In this document: one piece after another, positions 25,320 to 36,671 of the stretch | Layout of the letters: every line of letters starts with the position of its first letter | Position numbering within the stretch: position 1 is the stretch's first letter | Assembly (NCBI GenBank): GCA_029204225.1 | Contig: CM055098.1 | Coordinates: 5,263,246-5,327,245, forward strand | Direction of reading: 5' to 3' | DNA from: Diphasiastrum complanatum | Taxonomy: Eukaryota > Streptophyta > Lycopodiopsida > Lycopodiales > Lycopodiaceae | DNA: 64,000 nt | Program-made: the position numbers and the translations under genes | The notes under the pieces: generated by a model | Database searches by the model: none | The model's input: the letters and a program-made list of their open reading frames with translations, nothing else | Told to the model about the DNA's origin: nothing

Positions 25320-26250
25320 CTCTACCTTCATGCTCAAATGATGATTCATACAAGTCTACATTTCTAATGCAACCATCAAGCTCCTTAAGAATAACATCAT
25401 GACTAATAATAGATTTGTTGGTATCTTGATCTATAATTTGTACTCTTCAGCTCTATCATCATTTTAAGAGAAAAATTATTCAGTAGACTCTGCACTGAAT
25501 TTCTTCCTATTATCTTTGGTATAGTGCATAAGCTTTACGCTTGAATACTCAAAATTGTGAAACTTTTGGTTGTACTCGTGTGAAGACTTCTTCAAGCGTT
25601 TTGAGCTCTACTACTTTAGTTGGACACATGTTCAAGATGTAAAGTGCTTTTGTTGCAACCCAAAAGCTGTCAGGTAAATCCTTGTTCTTTAACATAGTTC
25701 ATGCCATTTCCACTATCTTTGTTTCTTAACAATTCCATTTTGTCTAGGTGTATGAGAACTAGTAACTTGTTTTTGGATATTGTAGTCAATGTAGAATGAT
25801 GCAAACTATTTGTCTCATACTCACTACCTTTACTTCATCGAAGAATCTCGTTTGTTTCTCAGCCATTTTTTTTGAATTCAACAGATTATTCAAATACATC
25901 TAAATCCAATACTTATGATCGTTCGGTTCTTAGCGATTCCATGTTGTTTGTATTTTCTTGTAGCCATCTATGTGAGTTATCTCAAGTATTTGTGCAGCTC
26001 TCCTATATCATGATTTTAAAAAAAATTCTTTGTGTTGCTTTCTCATTACACAACTCTCACAAAAATTTCCATCATGATTTAAATCAATGGTTCATTTATC
26101 AAAACATGCCTCTTCAAAATTTGAATACTTTGAGCATTAAGATGTCCGACATTAATCCCAGAGCTCAAATTTGTTATCACTTCGGATTGTTAGAGCTTTT
26201 GTAATTGTCGTAGTATCAAGTCAACATAATCTGTTACCATTAACATTGTC
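25320..26250 (-). pseudogene. Copia pol fragment: GAG-pre-integrase and integrase
   Basis: From high to low coordinates, minus strand. About 26170-26020 reads GHLNAQSIQILKRHVLINEP and later a KQ.R.FF-like end: the GAG-pre-integrase domain. About 25820-25730 reads SHTPRQNGIV (family: T.YTPQQNGV.ER.NRT). About 25720-25540 reads LPDSFWVATKALYILNMCPT and KVVELKTLEEVF (family: LP..FW.EA..TA.Y..NR.PT.....KTPYE.W). About 25440-25330 reads DTNKSIISHDVILKELDG, the end-of-integrase phrase. Many frameshifts. The first two catalytic acidic residues are not visible and no reverse transcriptase follows. Confidence 0.8.
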
Positions 26251-27299
26251 CAATTACAATCATCTTGTAGTGATCCTTGATGTCTTTAACAAAACATTGT
26301 TGTCTATTAAACTCCATCAAGTTTTGGTTTGACTTATTTCATCTTGATTCTCAATTGGACTAAACTCATTAAACCACTCATAGTGTGAAGTCATATGTTT
26401 TGTAACACCTCTATTGATATACCATGTGTTATGGTAATCATCACTTGACATCAAAAATGAAAAAAAAAAAGAAGAAGATCAAAATATGCACTTTCACCAT
26501 TATGATAGTCTTGGTAATCTTTGGTCATCATCCTCTTGATGATGTGGGTCCGCGTAGCGACTCACTTATCATTTGCCTTTTTGTTGCCTTGAGTCAAATT
26601 GTTTCTTTTTACACTACGTTTTCAATGTCTTGGCTTTTAACAATAGTGACGATTATTGGGTTTCTTTTGATTGAATTGTTATTGCTCACATCTTTGTTGA
26701 TTATGGAAATTTTCCCTTCCACGTGATTACTCAAAACTAGGTCTTGCTCGACTTTGCACCTTCTTTTGGAAATCTCTCTAACTCTTGCCTCTAACTACAA
26801 AGTCTTGATCCAAAGACCGTTGCAATATCAGATATTTTCTCTTTGCTCCTCCTAAATTATAAGAAGTGGTTCTCACCAGTCATTACAACAACTTTTAGTT
26901 AAAACCACTAACTGAAAGCTCATTGGTGTAGGTTCACATTTGGGTCCCCACTTGCAATCTGCAAAAGATTTAAGGATTTATAGTTACACCTAATAGGGCC
27001 CCACCTATGCCCATTAGTGCACCCATTAATAAATTCCTTATGTTAATTTCTTAATTGTGCCACACCATTAGTTAAAGGCCCTCCTTTGAGTCCATTTGAA
27101 TTGCTACCACTAATGCATTACAACTGTTAGTGCTAATGGTCAGCTAATTCATTGAAGATACTGGGTTGGTGGGGCCACTCGAAGACCGACTTGACTGCAA
27201 TAGATGGAGACTTAGTATTTTTGTAGATCTGTGTTGATTATAACCCACAGAGGCAGAGCTTTCTACTACCAAAAAGATCATTACAACAAAGAAGGGGTT
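26251..27299 (-). other. Decayed DNA around the copia fragment; no clear gene
   Basis: By position 26251-26900 should hold gag and protease of the copia element, but I cannot align it. It holds an A-rich tract at 26458-26480 and a hydrophobic 100-codon plus-strand frame of no recognised family. 26900-27299 shows nothing. Confidence 0.3.
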
Positions 27300-28135
27300 A
27301 GTTGAGGGCTGTAGGCAGAAGTAGAGACTTCTTGTCAGGGTTTTACAGACTTTCGAAGAGCATAGCGAATGTTCCAGCCGCCAGATCAAGTTCATGTAAA
27401 GAGCAAAAATGGTCGCATTTGTCTCGTCTATATTCCGACCGACGCGATTGTGCAGATTTAGTCGGATTCAGAAGTTCTCAGTGTTTTTGTGAAGCTGCCT
27501 GTAGAATTAGGATCTGCCTCTTTGTCTCCCTTAGCAGAACTTTGGAGGCAACAAGATTGATCGCTTTACTTCGAGTTTTAGTGGGCACTTTTGTTTACAC
27601 AAGTCCTTCGATATCTATTGCTAAAGGTTTACTGTCGGCCAACAGCTCCATCGAGGTTTACGACTTTCCGTGTGTAGATATATCCAAAAAAAAAAAAAGG
27701 GAGGTCTCGGTTCAGTTGGTGAGGTGGTCCATCACATGGATCCCTTTGTACAGTTGTTCTCATGGCTTCGGACATCTCTCAACTTCGTCCTCTCAGTCTC
27801 AAACGACTTGCTTCCACTGTCTCTCCTCCTCCAGACTCCCCTCTTCATTCGCGTCAGGCTGTGCCTTTTGCTAATGGTTTCACACTTGCCTCAACACCCT
27901 CTGTTCCTCCTTCGGCCACCTCTTCCCATGGCACTGTTGCCCCCTCTCTTGGTTGTGAACCTCCTTCGACCCTTGTCAGTGCGCTGCCTTCTCAACCTCT
28001 TGAACGGGTTCCTTGCCTTGCTTGTGGTCGTTTCTTCTCTCCTAGAGGAGGTCTTGCCCGTCACCAATGTTCTTGTCCTATGTTGCCTCAGCCATCTCAG
28101 GATCGGCCTCCTCTCCCAACACCCCATACGGCCTT
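27300..28135 (+). pseudogene. LINE amino-terminal part with a C2H2 zinc finger
   Basis: The reading frame from ATG 27762 (MASDISQLRPLSLKRLAST) is Pro/Ser-rich and contains VPCLACGRFFSPRGGLARHQ followed by CSC near 28010-28075. That is a C..C...F....GL..H finger of the type found at the start of many nuclease-bearing non-LTR elements, where it binds DNA at the target. 27300-27761 would be leader. The frame ends at a stop about 28176, after crossing into sequence that belongs to the minus-strand nuclease end. The reverse transcriptase of the same kind of element is on the other strand. Confidence 0.6.
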
Positions 28136-30470
28136 AAGTCCTCAAAGCGCCGATGCAAAGTGCCATAAGTCTCAATAGCCAGGGGAAGGAAAGCATTAGT
28201 GGGGTGTCTGTCGGAGTCTTTTCCTTCTCTTGTGTTGCGACACATGCTGCTTCTCCTGGTGTGAAGGCAGAGCGAGGCAGTAGGTCACCATGAGTGGGAT
28301 CAGCAACAACAACATCTGCCAAAGTACGAAGCCCATCCCGAGAGAGGACAATGTCAACACATCTGCGAGAAGAGTGGGATGCGGTAGAAGGAAGAACATG
28401 AAACCGCTCTCTGAGGACGTGGAATCTTCCATCTCTGGCTATAGCGGCCGTTGCATCTCTGACAACATCATGCGTAGCTGTGCGCTCACTCCCAGAAGGA
28501 TAGGGGAGGAGGTGGATAGCAAGAGCATCAATAGGGTGACCACAAACACACTTGGAGAGACCCAAAACCGAAGGATGAGGTAGCTCCAAGCGAAGACGAA
28601 GAGTCGTATTGAAGATGGCTGAGGACAACCGAAAGGAAGGAATGACAGGCCGAGCTGACAAACAAGCCCCCGCACCTGGACCCGCACAAGAAAGAAGTTG
28701 AGCTTGATGGAATGCCGAAGGAGCCTCAAAGAGCATGCTTGGAAAGGGTTTGCTTGTGCACGCGCTCCAAGAGGGTCTCTTGCAGGTGAGCTGAGCTGAA
28801 AGTGAGGAGTTGCTCAAAAGGGAGAAGACAAGCTTGGGCAGAGAGGGGGAGTAGCTCTCGCGCAATGATGAGGAGGTGCTAGAAAGGCAGAGAAACGCAA
28901 TTCACATGAGCAATGCAATCCGCCAAGAGAGGACGACAGTTAGAAAGAACCGGGAAGACAAAGCATGGGCAACAAGAGCATAGGAAAAGCTACAGGTGCA
29001 GAAGAAGCCGTAGAGAGGAGACCCACACCTCCACAAGAAATGGGTAACCGAGCCAAAAACATCCATAATAGAGTTGTCAAAGGAAGAGAGAAGATGCAAA
29101 AAGTCCTGAGTAGGGGGAAAAGTGCACAACAAATAAGAAGGACACTGGATAAAGCAAGATGCCAAGATGCCAAACGTGACCTGAGTGTCGCCCAACCAGG
29201 GAAGCAGATCAGAATGAGCAACATCCTCCTGGAGAGCCTCACCAAGAAAAGTAGAGCTGAAGGAAGCAGAATCAAAAGGAACACCCAAAATGTGAATGCC
29301 ATCCGAAGGAACAAGGAAACCTGGAGGAGGACAAAGGCCAGGGGAAGACCTGCTGGAGACCACACTGAACACTTGTGAGGTCGAATAGACAAACCAAGAG
29401 AAGCCAGCTGCTCAGAGAAATGTTGAAATGCGAGGAGCACTTTAGGAGCAGGACCAACAATATGAGTGTCATCAGCAACCGAAGGAAATAAGCAGGAGGG
29501 AAAGGCCTCAGCTGAAGCTCGAAGTGCATGGAAATGAGCCAGAGCAAAAAGAGGACCACCCAAAGGATCACCCTAACGAGTACCTGCTGCAGACTGGATA
29601 GTAGAAAGATCCCCAGAGTGCACACGGTGACTGTAAAAGAGAGGAGTCTAAGTAGCATAGAACAATCGCACAAAAGGGATAAGCTGAGCCAACTCACCAC
29701 CAGCCGCCCGGAGCTCCCGAAAGATCGCAGCTCTAGAAACAGAGTTAAAGGCATTGGAAACATCCACTTGGAGAACAACCCAATCAGGATGAAGATCAAG
29801 GGTGGCACGCAAACCATGAATGACAGCTTCACAACTGCCAGGAGTAGAGACGCCAAACTGATGAGGGGAGAGAAAAGAGACGAAAATATGGTGAAACTGA
29901 CAACAGATAGAACGACTCACAAGATGGAGGAGGACTTCGCCAACAGCGATGGGACGGACGCCACCCGAGGCCTTAGTCATGGCAATCAAACGAGACACAG
30001 ACAAGAGACGAGCAACAGACGAAGGAATGTGACCAGAGGCTATAAAAGAGCAGACTTGAAAGAGTTGAACAAAGCCACTAGCAGAGTCCTCAGGTGGAAA
30101 ACAATCACGAAGGTGTTCATAGACCAAATTGCGAGTTGCGAGCAGCAAGTGCCTGACAATGGGCAAAGTGTTCATCATGAAGCGTTTCCCAGTCTCCTGA
30201 TAGAAAGCGACGAAGGTGAGCACGAGTTTTCCTGTGACCAGCATCCCCACCCCTCGGAGGGAGGACTAGACACCAAAGGGGGAAAAAGAAGAAACAAGTT
30301 CCAAGCCGCAATGTCAAAGGGGTCAATAGCCAAGCGATCAAGAGAAAGACGCAAAGCGAGTTGAGTTTCACAACTGAGAGCGAGGGGAATATGAAAGTAG
30401 AGCCTTGGACGAGGGAAGCCCAACAAAAATGCTCTCTGAACATGAGTGAGAAAAGTAAAGTCGGATTGCT
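28136..30470 (-). pseudogene. LINE reverse transcriptase and C-terminal nuclease
   Basis: Minus strand, several frames joined by frameshifts. Order: RFLSGDWETLHDEH (30200s); ASGGVRPIAVGEVL; QFGVSTPGSCEAVIHGLRA; DWVVLQVDVSNAFNSVSR, with the first catalytic aspartate in DVSNAF (about 29760); GDPLGGPLFALAHFHAL (about 29560); SVADDTHIVGP, the ADD catalytic pair (about 29470). Then a thumb region; then CVCGHPIDALAIHLLPYPSG with a C.C...H zinc-knuckle-like pattern (about 28540); RRCVDIVL and ADVVVADPT, consistent with a restriction-like endonuclease fold; and finally FLPLAIETYGTLH in a shifted frame. Live elements of this type nick DNA and prime reverse transcription there. At least four frame changes make it dead. 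Confidence 0.8.
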
Positions 30471-30560
30471 CATGTTCAGTTCAAGCCTTGGCTTACATTG
30501 CAATATATCATAGACACACAGATTTTACATATAAACTGAGTATATCTGGATGATAGCACT
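30435..30560 (-). repeat. Duplicated copy of the SOUL 3' flank
   Basis: It aligns with 30763-30895 over about 120 bases, including the identical run TTGGCTTACATTGCAATATA. It begins exactly where the LINE sequence ends. CTGAACATGAG (30436-30446) and CTCATGTTCAG (30469-30479) form a perfect 11-bp inverted repeat in this copy only. Confidence 0.85.
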
Positions 30561-30762
30561 AATCTGCAAACACCTCAAAAAGTATGTAACACAAAACAGG
30601 AAACACATGATAATGCACAAAAGCACTGGGTAGTATTCTCTTATCAAAATATTATAGAATTCTATCTTCATCTCAATACTGCAAAGCAATCACTCATAGC
30701 AAGAGTGCATAGATCGCAATGTAGCGCTTCCTAAATATTTCAAGATTCTTTGAGAGAAAACA

Positions 30763-30895
30763 AAATTGCTCTTTCTGAACCTCAATGGAAAAGGTAAAGC
30801 AGGAATGCTCGTGTTCAGTGTCAAACCTTGGCTTACATTGCAATATATCATAGATACAAAGAATTTACATATAAACAGAGTATATGTGGATGACT
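30763..30895 (-). repeat. Original copy of the duplicated SOUL 3' flank
   Basis: It lies about 40 bases beyond the SOUL stop codon, so it is probably 3' untranslated or terminator-region DNA. Its paralogue is at 30435-30560. Confidence 0.8.
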
Positions 30896-30931
30896 GAGTA
30901 ATGGGTATGGCAAATATGCACAAGCAGGCTA

Positions 30932-31669
30932 CTAATCTACAGGAAGGAGGACCTCATTGGTTCGAAGAAAAGGAACAGTCCATGGTGGATTATACTGGGC
31001 AAGTATATGCTCCCCTGTGATATTGTAGCCAGCTTCCTGCAGAGTCTTTCTCAGTTCTTGCACCTTCTTTTCAGTCAGGCTGTCATTAGCAATCCCACTG
31101 AAGGTAAGAACACCATACTTTCTTCTGGGTAGCTCCTTCACTGACACTCTCGGATCAGTTGGGCGAGGCACACTGTCTACAGTGTATTGAGAAGGCAAAA
31201 CAAACTGCATCGTCATCATCGTTTTATTCTCGTTTGCTGTTTTGCCATCACTTTCATGCATCAGCACTGGCGCAGTCATCTCAATTCTTTCGCCTTCTGT
31301 ATTAGCTTCACCTTGTGATGTCAGAACGGGAGCAGTCATGGCAATCTTTTGGCCATCTCTGTGTGCAGTGGCCATTCCTTCCTGCATAAGAACAGGCGCA
31401 GTCATGGCAATTTTCTCTCCTTTTGAATCCTCATCTGCGATATCCCCGTCCTTGGATTGCGCCTTCACATTGTTGGGTTTTCCAAGGGCTCCTATGTAGT
31501 TGGCAAGGATCATGAAGCCACCGCCTCTGCCATTCTTCATCTGAGATGGATCGTAAGTTACCTCCGCAATCAAGGCAGGAACATACTCTCTGATTTCATA
31601 ATCTTTGCCTTTAGCCAGCACTTCATACTTTGGGGTTTCAACATTGATCTTTCCAAGAATCAGGCCCAT
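30932..31669 (-). CDS. SOUL haem-binding family protein
   Basis: Intact single-exon frame of 245 residues starting MGLILGKINVETPKYEVLAK. This start is chosen because family members begin MG...GKI.VETPKY; the open frame extends 28 codons further upstream without family sequence. Conserved features are YEIREY (24-29), AEVTYD (35-40), the KYGVLTFSG block (184-192) and the ending YNPPWTVPFLRTNEVLLPVD. A central insert holds three copies of (K/R)I(A/E)MTAPVL, with MTAPVL at 89, 111 and 131. SOUL proteins bind haem or related tetrapyrroles. There is no signal peptide or transmembrane helix, so a cytosolic place is likely, as for plant SOUL-1-like proteins. Family identity is firm; substrate is inference. 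Confidence 0.95.
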   Translation of the reverse strand: MGLILGKINVETPKYEVLAKGKDYEIREYVPALIAEVTYDPSQMKNGRGGGFMILANYIGALGKPNNVKAQSKDGDIADEDSKGEKIAMTAPVLMQEGMATAHRDGQKIAMTAPVLTSQGEANTEGERIEMTAPVLMHESDGKTANENKTMMTMQFVLPSQYTVDSVPRPTDPRVSVKELPRRKYGVLTFSGIANDSLTEKKVQELRKTLQEAGYNITGEHILAQYNPPWTVPFLRTNEVLLPVD

Positions 31670-31677
31670 GCTTAAAT

Positions 31678-31785
31678 CACCGATCCTGCAGCAAAGAAAA
31701 GTAGAGATTCTGACACCAAAGAAGAGCAAATCAACGATCCCGCAGCAAAGCAAATTTTATAGTCTGACACCAAACAAAGAAGAGC
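31678..31785 (-). repeat. 54-bp tandem duplication in the SOUL leader/promoter
   Basis: Units starting at 31678 and 31732 share TCA(C/A)CGATCC(T/C)GCAGCAAAG and TCTGACACCAAA (plus-strand sense). They differ mainly at an internal spacer. The copy further from the gene contains the TATA-like element. Confidence 0.8.
31752..31762 (-). promoter_or_regulatory. Putative TATA box of the SOUL gene
   Basis: CTATAAAATTT on the minus strand lies 83-93 bases upstream of the ATG at 31669. This predicts a start of transcription near 31722 and a leader of about 50 bases. It sits in the upstream duplicated unit; the downstream unit has GTAGAG instead at that point. A (GA)n tract lies 55 bases further upstream. 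Confidence 0.5.
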
Positions 31786-31813
31786 GAGCGAAACAGAGAG
31801 AAAGGATCGATGG

Positions 31814-31816
<3 letters not shown>

Positions 31817-31856
<40 letters not shown>
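31817..31856. repeat. (GA)20 microsatellite in the SOUL promoter
   Basis: About 40 bases of GA about 150 bases upstream of the SOUL ATG. GA tracts near plant promoters can bind GAGA-binding (BBR/BPC) factors; a role here is only a possibility. Confidence 0.95.
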
Positions 31857-31857
<1 letters not shown>

Positions 31858-32279
31858 GTGATGAATTTTATTGTTTTAACAAGGAAGGCTCTTGTGTAGC
31901 CACATCTACCCCTTATCCCAAATGGAAAGTGTTTATCATTGTGTTTGGCTTTGGAGGGTCCTATTCTATTACTTTCATGTTTGCTTTTAATCTCCTTGTG
32001 TTTCTCTTCCCTTTTGTGTTTTTCGAAGGCATTTTCTTCATGCTTTTCTTTTGGGCTCATTAATTTTTGCGTGCTTGCAATGTGTTTTTTCTGGCTCTAT
32101 AAAATATGTCTCACGGGCTTCTTCTCTTTCTTTTTTTTTCCTTCACAAATTTGAGAGACTTTTTTCTTTAAAATTTTAATTTTTAACAAATTTTATGTAA
32201 CTAAATTTTTTTGATGAAAATACTGATAGTATAAAAGGCGATCGAAATCAAAAAATCAATATATTGTTCGATTTCTGAT
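31857..32279. other. Upstream region of the SOUL gene, no coding sequence
   Basis: T-rich with no supported ORF. It may contain further promoter elements. Poly-T runs occur at 32127-32165. Confidence 0.4.
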
Positions 32280-33150
32280 GTCACTAACCCAATGTCAAAC
32301 TAGCATGCAAAGCACAAGACATCAGTCACGAAACGTCATTACGCACTCACACTGGTCTATGACAGAACAGTCATAGTACATGCGTATAACCACTCAAAAC
32401 AATTGTAGACCTGCCAGCATGTCAGAATCACTCACAGAATTGCCATGCAACTAATGTCCACAAGCATAGTGCACTAAAGTTGGGAAAGAGTACACATGCA
32501 TCAAAACAATTCAAGATTTCGGCAATTTTACACACAAAATTGTCAAAATTTTAAACGGCCATATGTTGCACCAAATTGGTCACTATAAAGCATAGTATAG
32601 AGGGAGGAAAAGTTTCCAAAATGAATGCCACATCATCCTACCAACTTAAGGAAACAACTGAAAATTCTATAGGAGGGCGCACTTTTTCAAGGAGGCTTCA
32701 TGCAAAATTACCAAAACACCATCTAACACTATTTAACAGTCCATTAGACTTATGTGAAGCCTTCAATCAGGTCCAAAGATGCAGTATAGGTTGAGAACGA
32801 CGAATTTTCATCTTGTGAGAAGGAGCTCTAGCAACAAATTCATGGAGACGGAGCATAAGCCTCCGGCAACCAATTTGCAGGTTTGATAGCTTGTCGAGAA
32901 GGCCAAGAGGAATAAAAAATAGGTTGGATTGACTCCATGCACGATTCTCTTGTGGATTTGTAGCAAAAAAATCCCCCAAAAAAGCATTAAAAAAAAGATA
33001 ATTTTTAGTCATTTTTGGGCCTCCTACACCCTTTGTTCTTTGAATTATCAGCTCTTAACTTCTTGGAAAGGTTCAAAAGATGTTGATCTACTCTCATGCA
33101 AGGTTTACAAGGTGATTTTTAGCAACATGTAATCAAATCTATGAATAAAC
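32280..33150 (-). mobile_element. Gypsy leader relic, minus strand
   Basis: It aligns in reverse complement with 44200-44900, for example GGGGGAT...AAATCCA(C/T)AAGAGA and GAGGCTTATG...CCAT. It also aligns in the same orientation with 10000-10350 (AGGAGGGC(G/A)CACTTTTTC and the GGTCACTATAAAGCA phrase). No protein frame survives. It ends near the CT tract at 33271. Confidence 0.65.
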
Positions 33151-33268
33151 TTGCAAAAATCATCAATTTTAGCAATATTTTCAGTTTTTTTTTTTCCATT
33201 ACATAAAGCCGATTTCTACTTCATGCATTTTCATACCACTCACATGCAACTCAAATTACATACCTACA

Positions 33269-33702
<434 letters not shown>

Positions 33703-33714
33703 TGGTATCAGAGC
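33703..33714 (+). other. Primer-binding site for initiator tRNA-Met
   Basis: A perfect TGGTATCAGAGC directly after the LTR end CA. Confidence 0.92.
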
Positions 33715-34276
33715 TCTTGTGTTTCAGGCTATGAAAGGAACAACCACATTTATCAAAGATTTGGAGGAGATACCAATGCTAGAGCATGCTAGATTGATTT
33801 CTACTAAAAAATCGAGTTCTTTCCGTATGTAGATTGGATCTTTTGTAGGTCAAAACTCAAATTAGGTTTATAAACTTGAGGAATTCTGATTTCACACATG
33901 GCTTATTGGATTTGGATGATTTTTGATGCACTAAGAAGGTATCATTAGAGGCTACAAGATTCTAGATATCAAGTTTTAGGTAATTGCATATAGAAATTGG
34001 AAGATTCAATTTTTTGTGATTTTGTCAAAACCCTAATTTTGATTGGATTTTTATTTTTTGAAGTTGCTGGACTTTAATAGAGTGTGTTTCATTCTTAGAA
34101 AGTGGCAAGATTCATTATATTGTGTGTGGATCATAGGTTGATCAAGAATTCTTCATTCTATGTGTTGATTTGCTAGTAATAGTGCTAGAAGAGAATTGAG
34201 AGTTTTCATATCTTTGTGATTTCTTTTTTAATACATTTGTTGCCATTCAAAAGAGTTATTTGAGCATTGGAACAGT

Positions 34277-34903
34277 TTGAAAGGAGAAGATCAGGTCACT
34301 TCAACATGGCTACAAGTGGAGGCTTTAGGTTGCAATGATAGGCTTACCTCAATCAACTATTCTACTTGGAAGGTGAGGATGGAGTTCTTATTGGAGTTGA
34401 ATGAGTTGATGGAGATTGTTGCAGGTGTGGAAGAGAGGCCTCAAGCACCTCAAGATCAAGGGAGGTATGACAAGAGAGCAAAGAAAGCTCTACACCACAT
34501 GATCAAGATGAATGTTACCAACGAGCTACTCAAGGAGCATTGTAAGAGCAATTCATCTCGAGAGGCTTGGGAAGCTTTGAAGAAGCTTTATGAATCCAAG
34601 TCTACATTTAGAGTGTTGACTGTAAGAAGACAAATCTTTCAAAGTTTTCAAAAGAAGGAAAAGAGTGCTCATGCTTTTGTGTTGAGAGTAAAAGCATTTA
34701 ATGATGAGTTAGCATGCATTGATGAGAGCATTAAGGAAGGAGAACTTGTTCAAGTTAGTCTTAATGGTTTGTATGATCATTCTAACCTTGTTCAAAGCTT
34801 TGATATTCAAAAGACTTTGCCAAGCATTGCGGATTTGCAAGAGTTTTTGGTGAATGAGGAGTTTAGGCTTCAAACAAGAGGTAGATCTACATCAACAATA
34901 TGA
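34277..34903 (+). pseudogene. Copia gag (UBN2-type)
   Basis: Open frame of about 208 codons. LTSINYSTWKVRMEFLLELN is the typical copia capsid start; then AKKALHHMIKMNVT, AWEALKKLYESKS and FVLRVKAFNDEL. These are the family's capsid blocks (W...M...L, A...I...V, AKE.W..L...Y). The ATG at 34306 (MATSGG) is out of frame with this segment and soon meets a stop, so a frameshift lies near the start. The frame ends at a TGA at about 34904, and sequence coding for the Gly/Lys-rich linker and zinc knuckle follows in another frame. Gag would form the virus-like particle. Confidence 0.8.
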
Positions 34904-35798
34904 AGAGGAGGCTATGTCATCAAAGCCAAGTTCAAGGGCAAAGGTAAAATCAAACGGTCTAAAGGTCAAGATCAAGGTGAGCCTTCCTCTTTTGTTAGTA
35001 AGAATAAAGATAGATCAAAGTTAAAGTGCTTCTATTGTGGAATCAAAGGGCATTTTGCTAATGAATGTTTGAAGAAGCAAAGAGATGAAGGTAGCAAGCA
35101 AATCAACTTTGCTACTAATGATGAGGATCTAGGTGGTTGTCATTATCTTTTTATGTGTTCTTCAAGTCCAATATCAAGTGAAGGTGACAACGATTCATTG
35201 TGGATTGATAGTGGAGCGTTCACACATGACTAGTCACAAGGAGTTCTTTACTTATTTGGTCACTTATGATGGAGCCAAGAAATTGATTCACATGGCCAAT
35301 GGTGGTGAGTGTGTGATTGAAGGTATTGGTTCAGTTCTTATTTGTCTTTCTACTAATAGGAAAGCAAGACTTGATGGTGTTCTTTACATTCCTTCACTTT
35401 CAAAGAATTTGCTGAGTGTTGGTCAAATGATAGAGAAAGGATACATGGTAAAGTTTGGTGGTGATGCTTGTTTCATTACAAAGGCAAAAATCTTGGTTGC
35501 TAGGGGAAATAGACAAGGTAGACTTTTCAAGCTTGATGCTTTTTTTATGGCTAACAAAAAGGATGGAATGGAAAAGGAGATTGATCTAAGCTTTTCAAAG
35601 TTCCATTTTAGCATCAATAAGATTGGTGGATCTTATGCAAAGTCTAACAAGCTTTCTTATCCTAGATCTTTTGTTCAAGTTTACTTTACTTCTTTTATCT
35701 CATGTTTGAACTATTTCATGTGGATGTGTGCAAATTGTCAAGATATGGTAAAACTAGCTACATTGGTTTGCATCATTTTGATGTTGGAGTTGTACTAG
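34904..35798 (+). pseudogene. Copia zinc knuckle, protease and GAG-pre-integrase
   Basis: LKCFYCGIKGHFANECLKKQ (about 35020-35080) is a CCHC knuckle with all four ligands. LWIDSGAFTHD (about 35200) is the aspartic protease active site, with DSGA in place of DSGA(T/S). After a frameshift, MANGGECVIEGIGSV, ARLDGVLYIPSLSKNLLSVG and GRLFKLDA follow. The pol frame is then lost, and the residues beyond 35640 no longer match integrase. Confidence 0.8.
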
Positions 35799-36241
35799 CA
35801 TTCTTGGCTGGTTTTGTTGACGGAAATGAATCTTTTGGAGGTTCATTATGTCACTCATTCATAGACAACTCATCAAGTGTTAATGATATCTTGTGGCAAG
35901 ATGGCAATGGAGGCTCATTCATGGAGTTTTATGTTGGAGACATATCAAGAAAGGAAAAAGTTGGAGGAGACAAGCAAGCAAATGGTCAACTTTCCAGAGA
36001 GTTCAAAGTTTGAAACATGGAGAATTATTTCATTTACATTCTATTTGGTTCTTCATGTTCTAGTCACATCTTGACATGTAAAATTGATGTAAGAGATAGT
36101 GAAACATCCAATTTTGACACTATTCTCTATATCAATTATGGAAACTACTCTAGAACCTTAGAAAGGAGGTCTATACTTAGGATGGAGATCATTCTAAAGT
36201 TGGATCAAAGTAGTATGGTTAAAACTATGCCAAAACTAGTT
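35799..36241 (+). pseudogene. Scrambled 3' end of the copia internal region
   Basis: Short open frames end at KLDQSSMVKTMPKLVEEGV just before the polypurine tract. About 3 kb of pol is missing compared with a full copia element. Confidence 0.5.
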
Positions 36242-36528
36242 GAAGAGGGAGTGTGAGAAATTTCAACTAGTATAGTCAAATTTAGTCATATTTTGGTTAA
36301 TTGTCAATATTAGGCCAATATGCATTTTAGACTTAGAGAAAACTTTATGAAAGTTATTTTAGTCAAATTTCATTTGAATTACCACTTTTGAAAAGTGTGG
36401 AATAGTTAGGAGGTCGAGTTTGGACACATTCAAATTTGAATGTTAGATGCATTGAATCTAGTTACATTGTTGATAGGGTTTTTGTTATGGAGGGAAACCA
36501 AAGATTCACTAATGAGACATGGACCTGC

Positions 36529-36536
36529 TATAAAAG
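36529..36536 (+). promoter_or_regulatory. LTR TATA box
   Basis: TATAAAAG lies 277 bases into the LTR and 30 bases before a pyrimidine (CT)n tract that could act as initiator. Confidence 0.65.
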
Positions 36537-36562
36537 GATGTAAACTCGTGGAGAAAGATATA

Positions 36563-36671
<109 letters not shown>

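Noticed and set aside
27891..28127. Arg-rich minus-strand ORF of 78 codons
   Set aside because: It is the antisense shadow of the LINE zinc-finger region.
28965..30364. Long plus-strand ORFs (137 and 278 codons) over the LINE
   Set aside because: They are antisense to the reverse transcriptase, which has clear motifs on the minus strand.
30932..31753. The longer SOUL start 28 codons upstream
   Set aside because: The extra residues come from the duplicated leader, match no family member, and the predicted transcription start would leave them barely transcribed.
31731..32063. ORFs on both strands upstream of SOUL
   Set aside because: They cross the GA tract and have no family features; the region is promoter by position.
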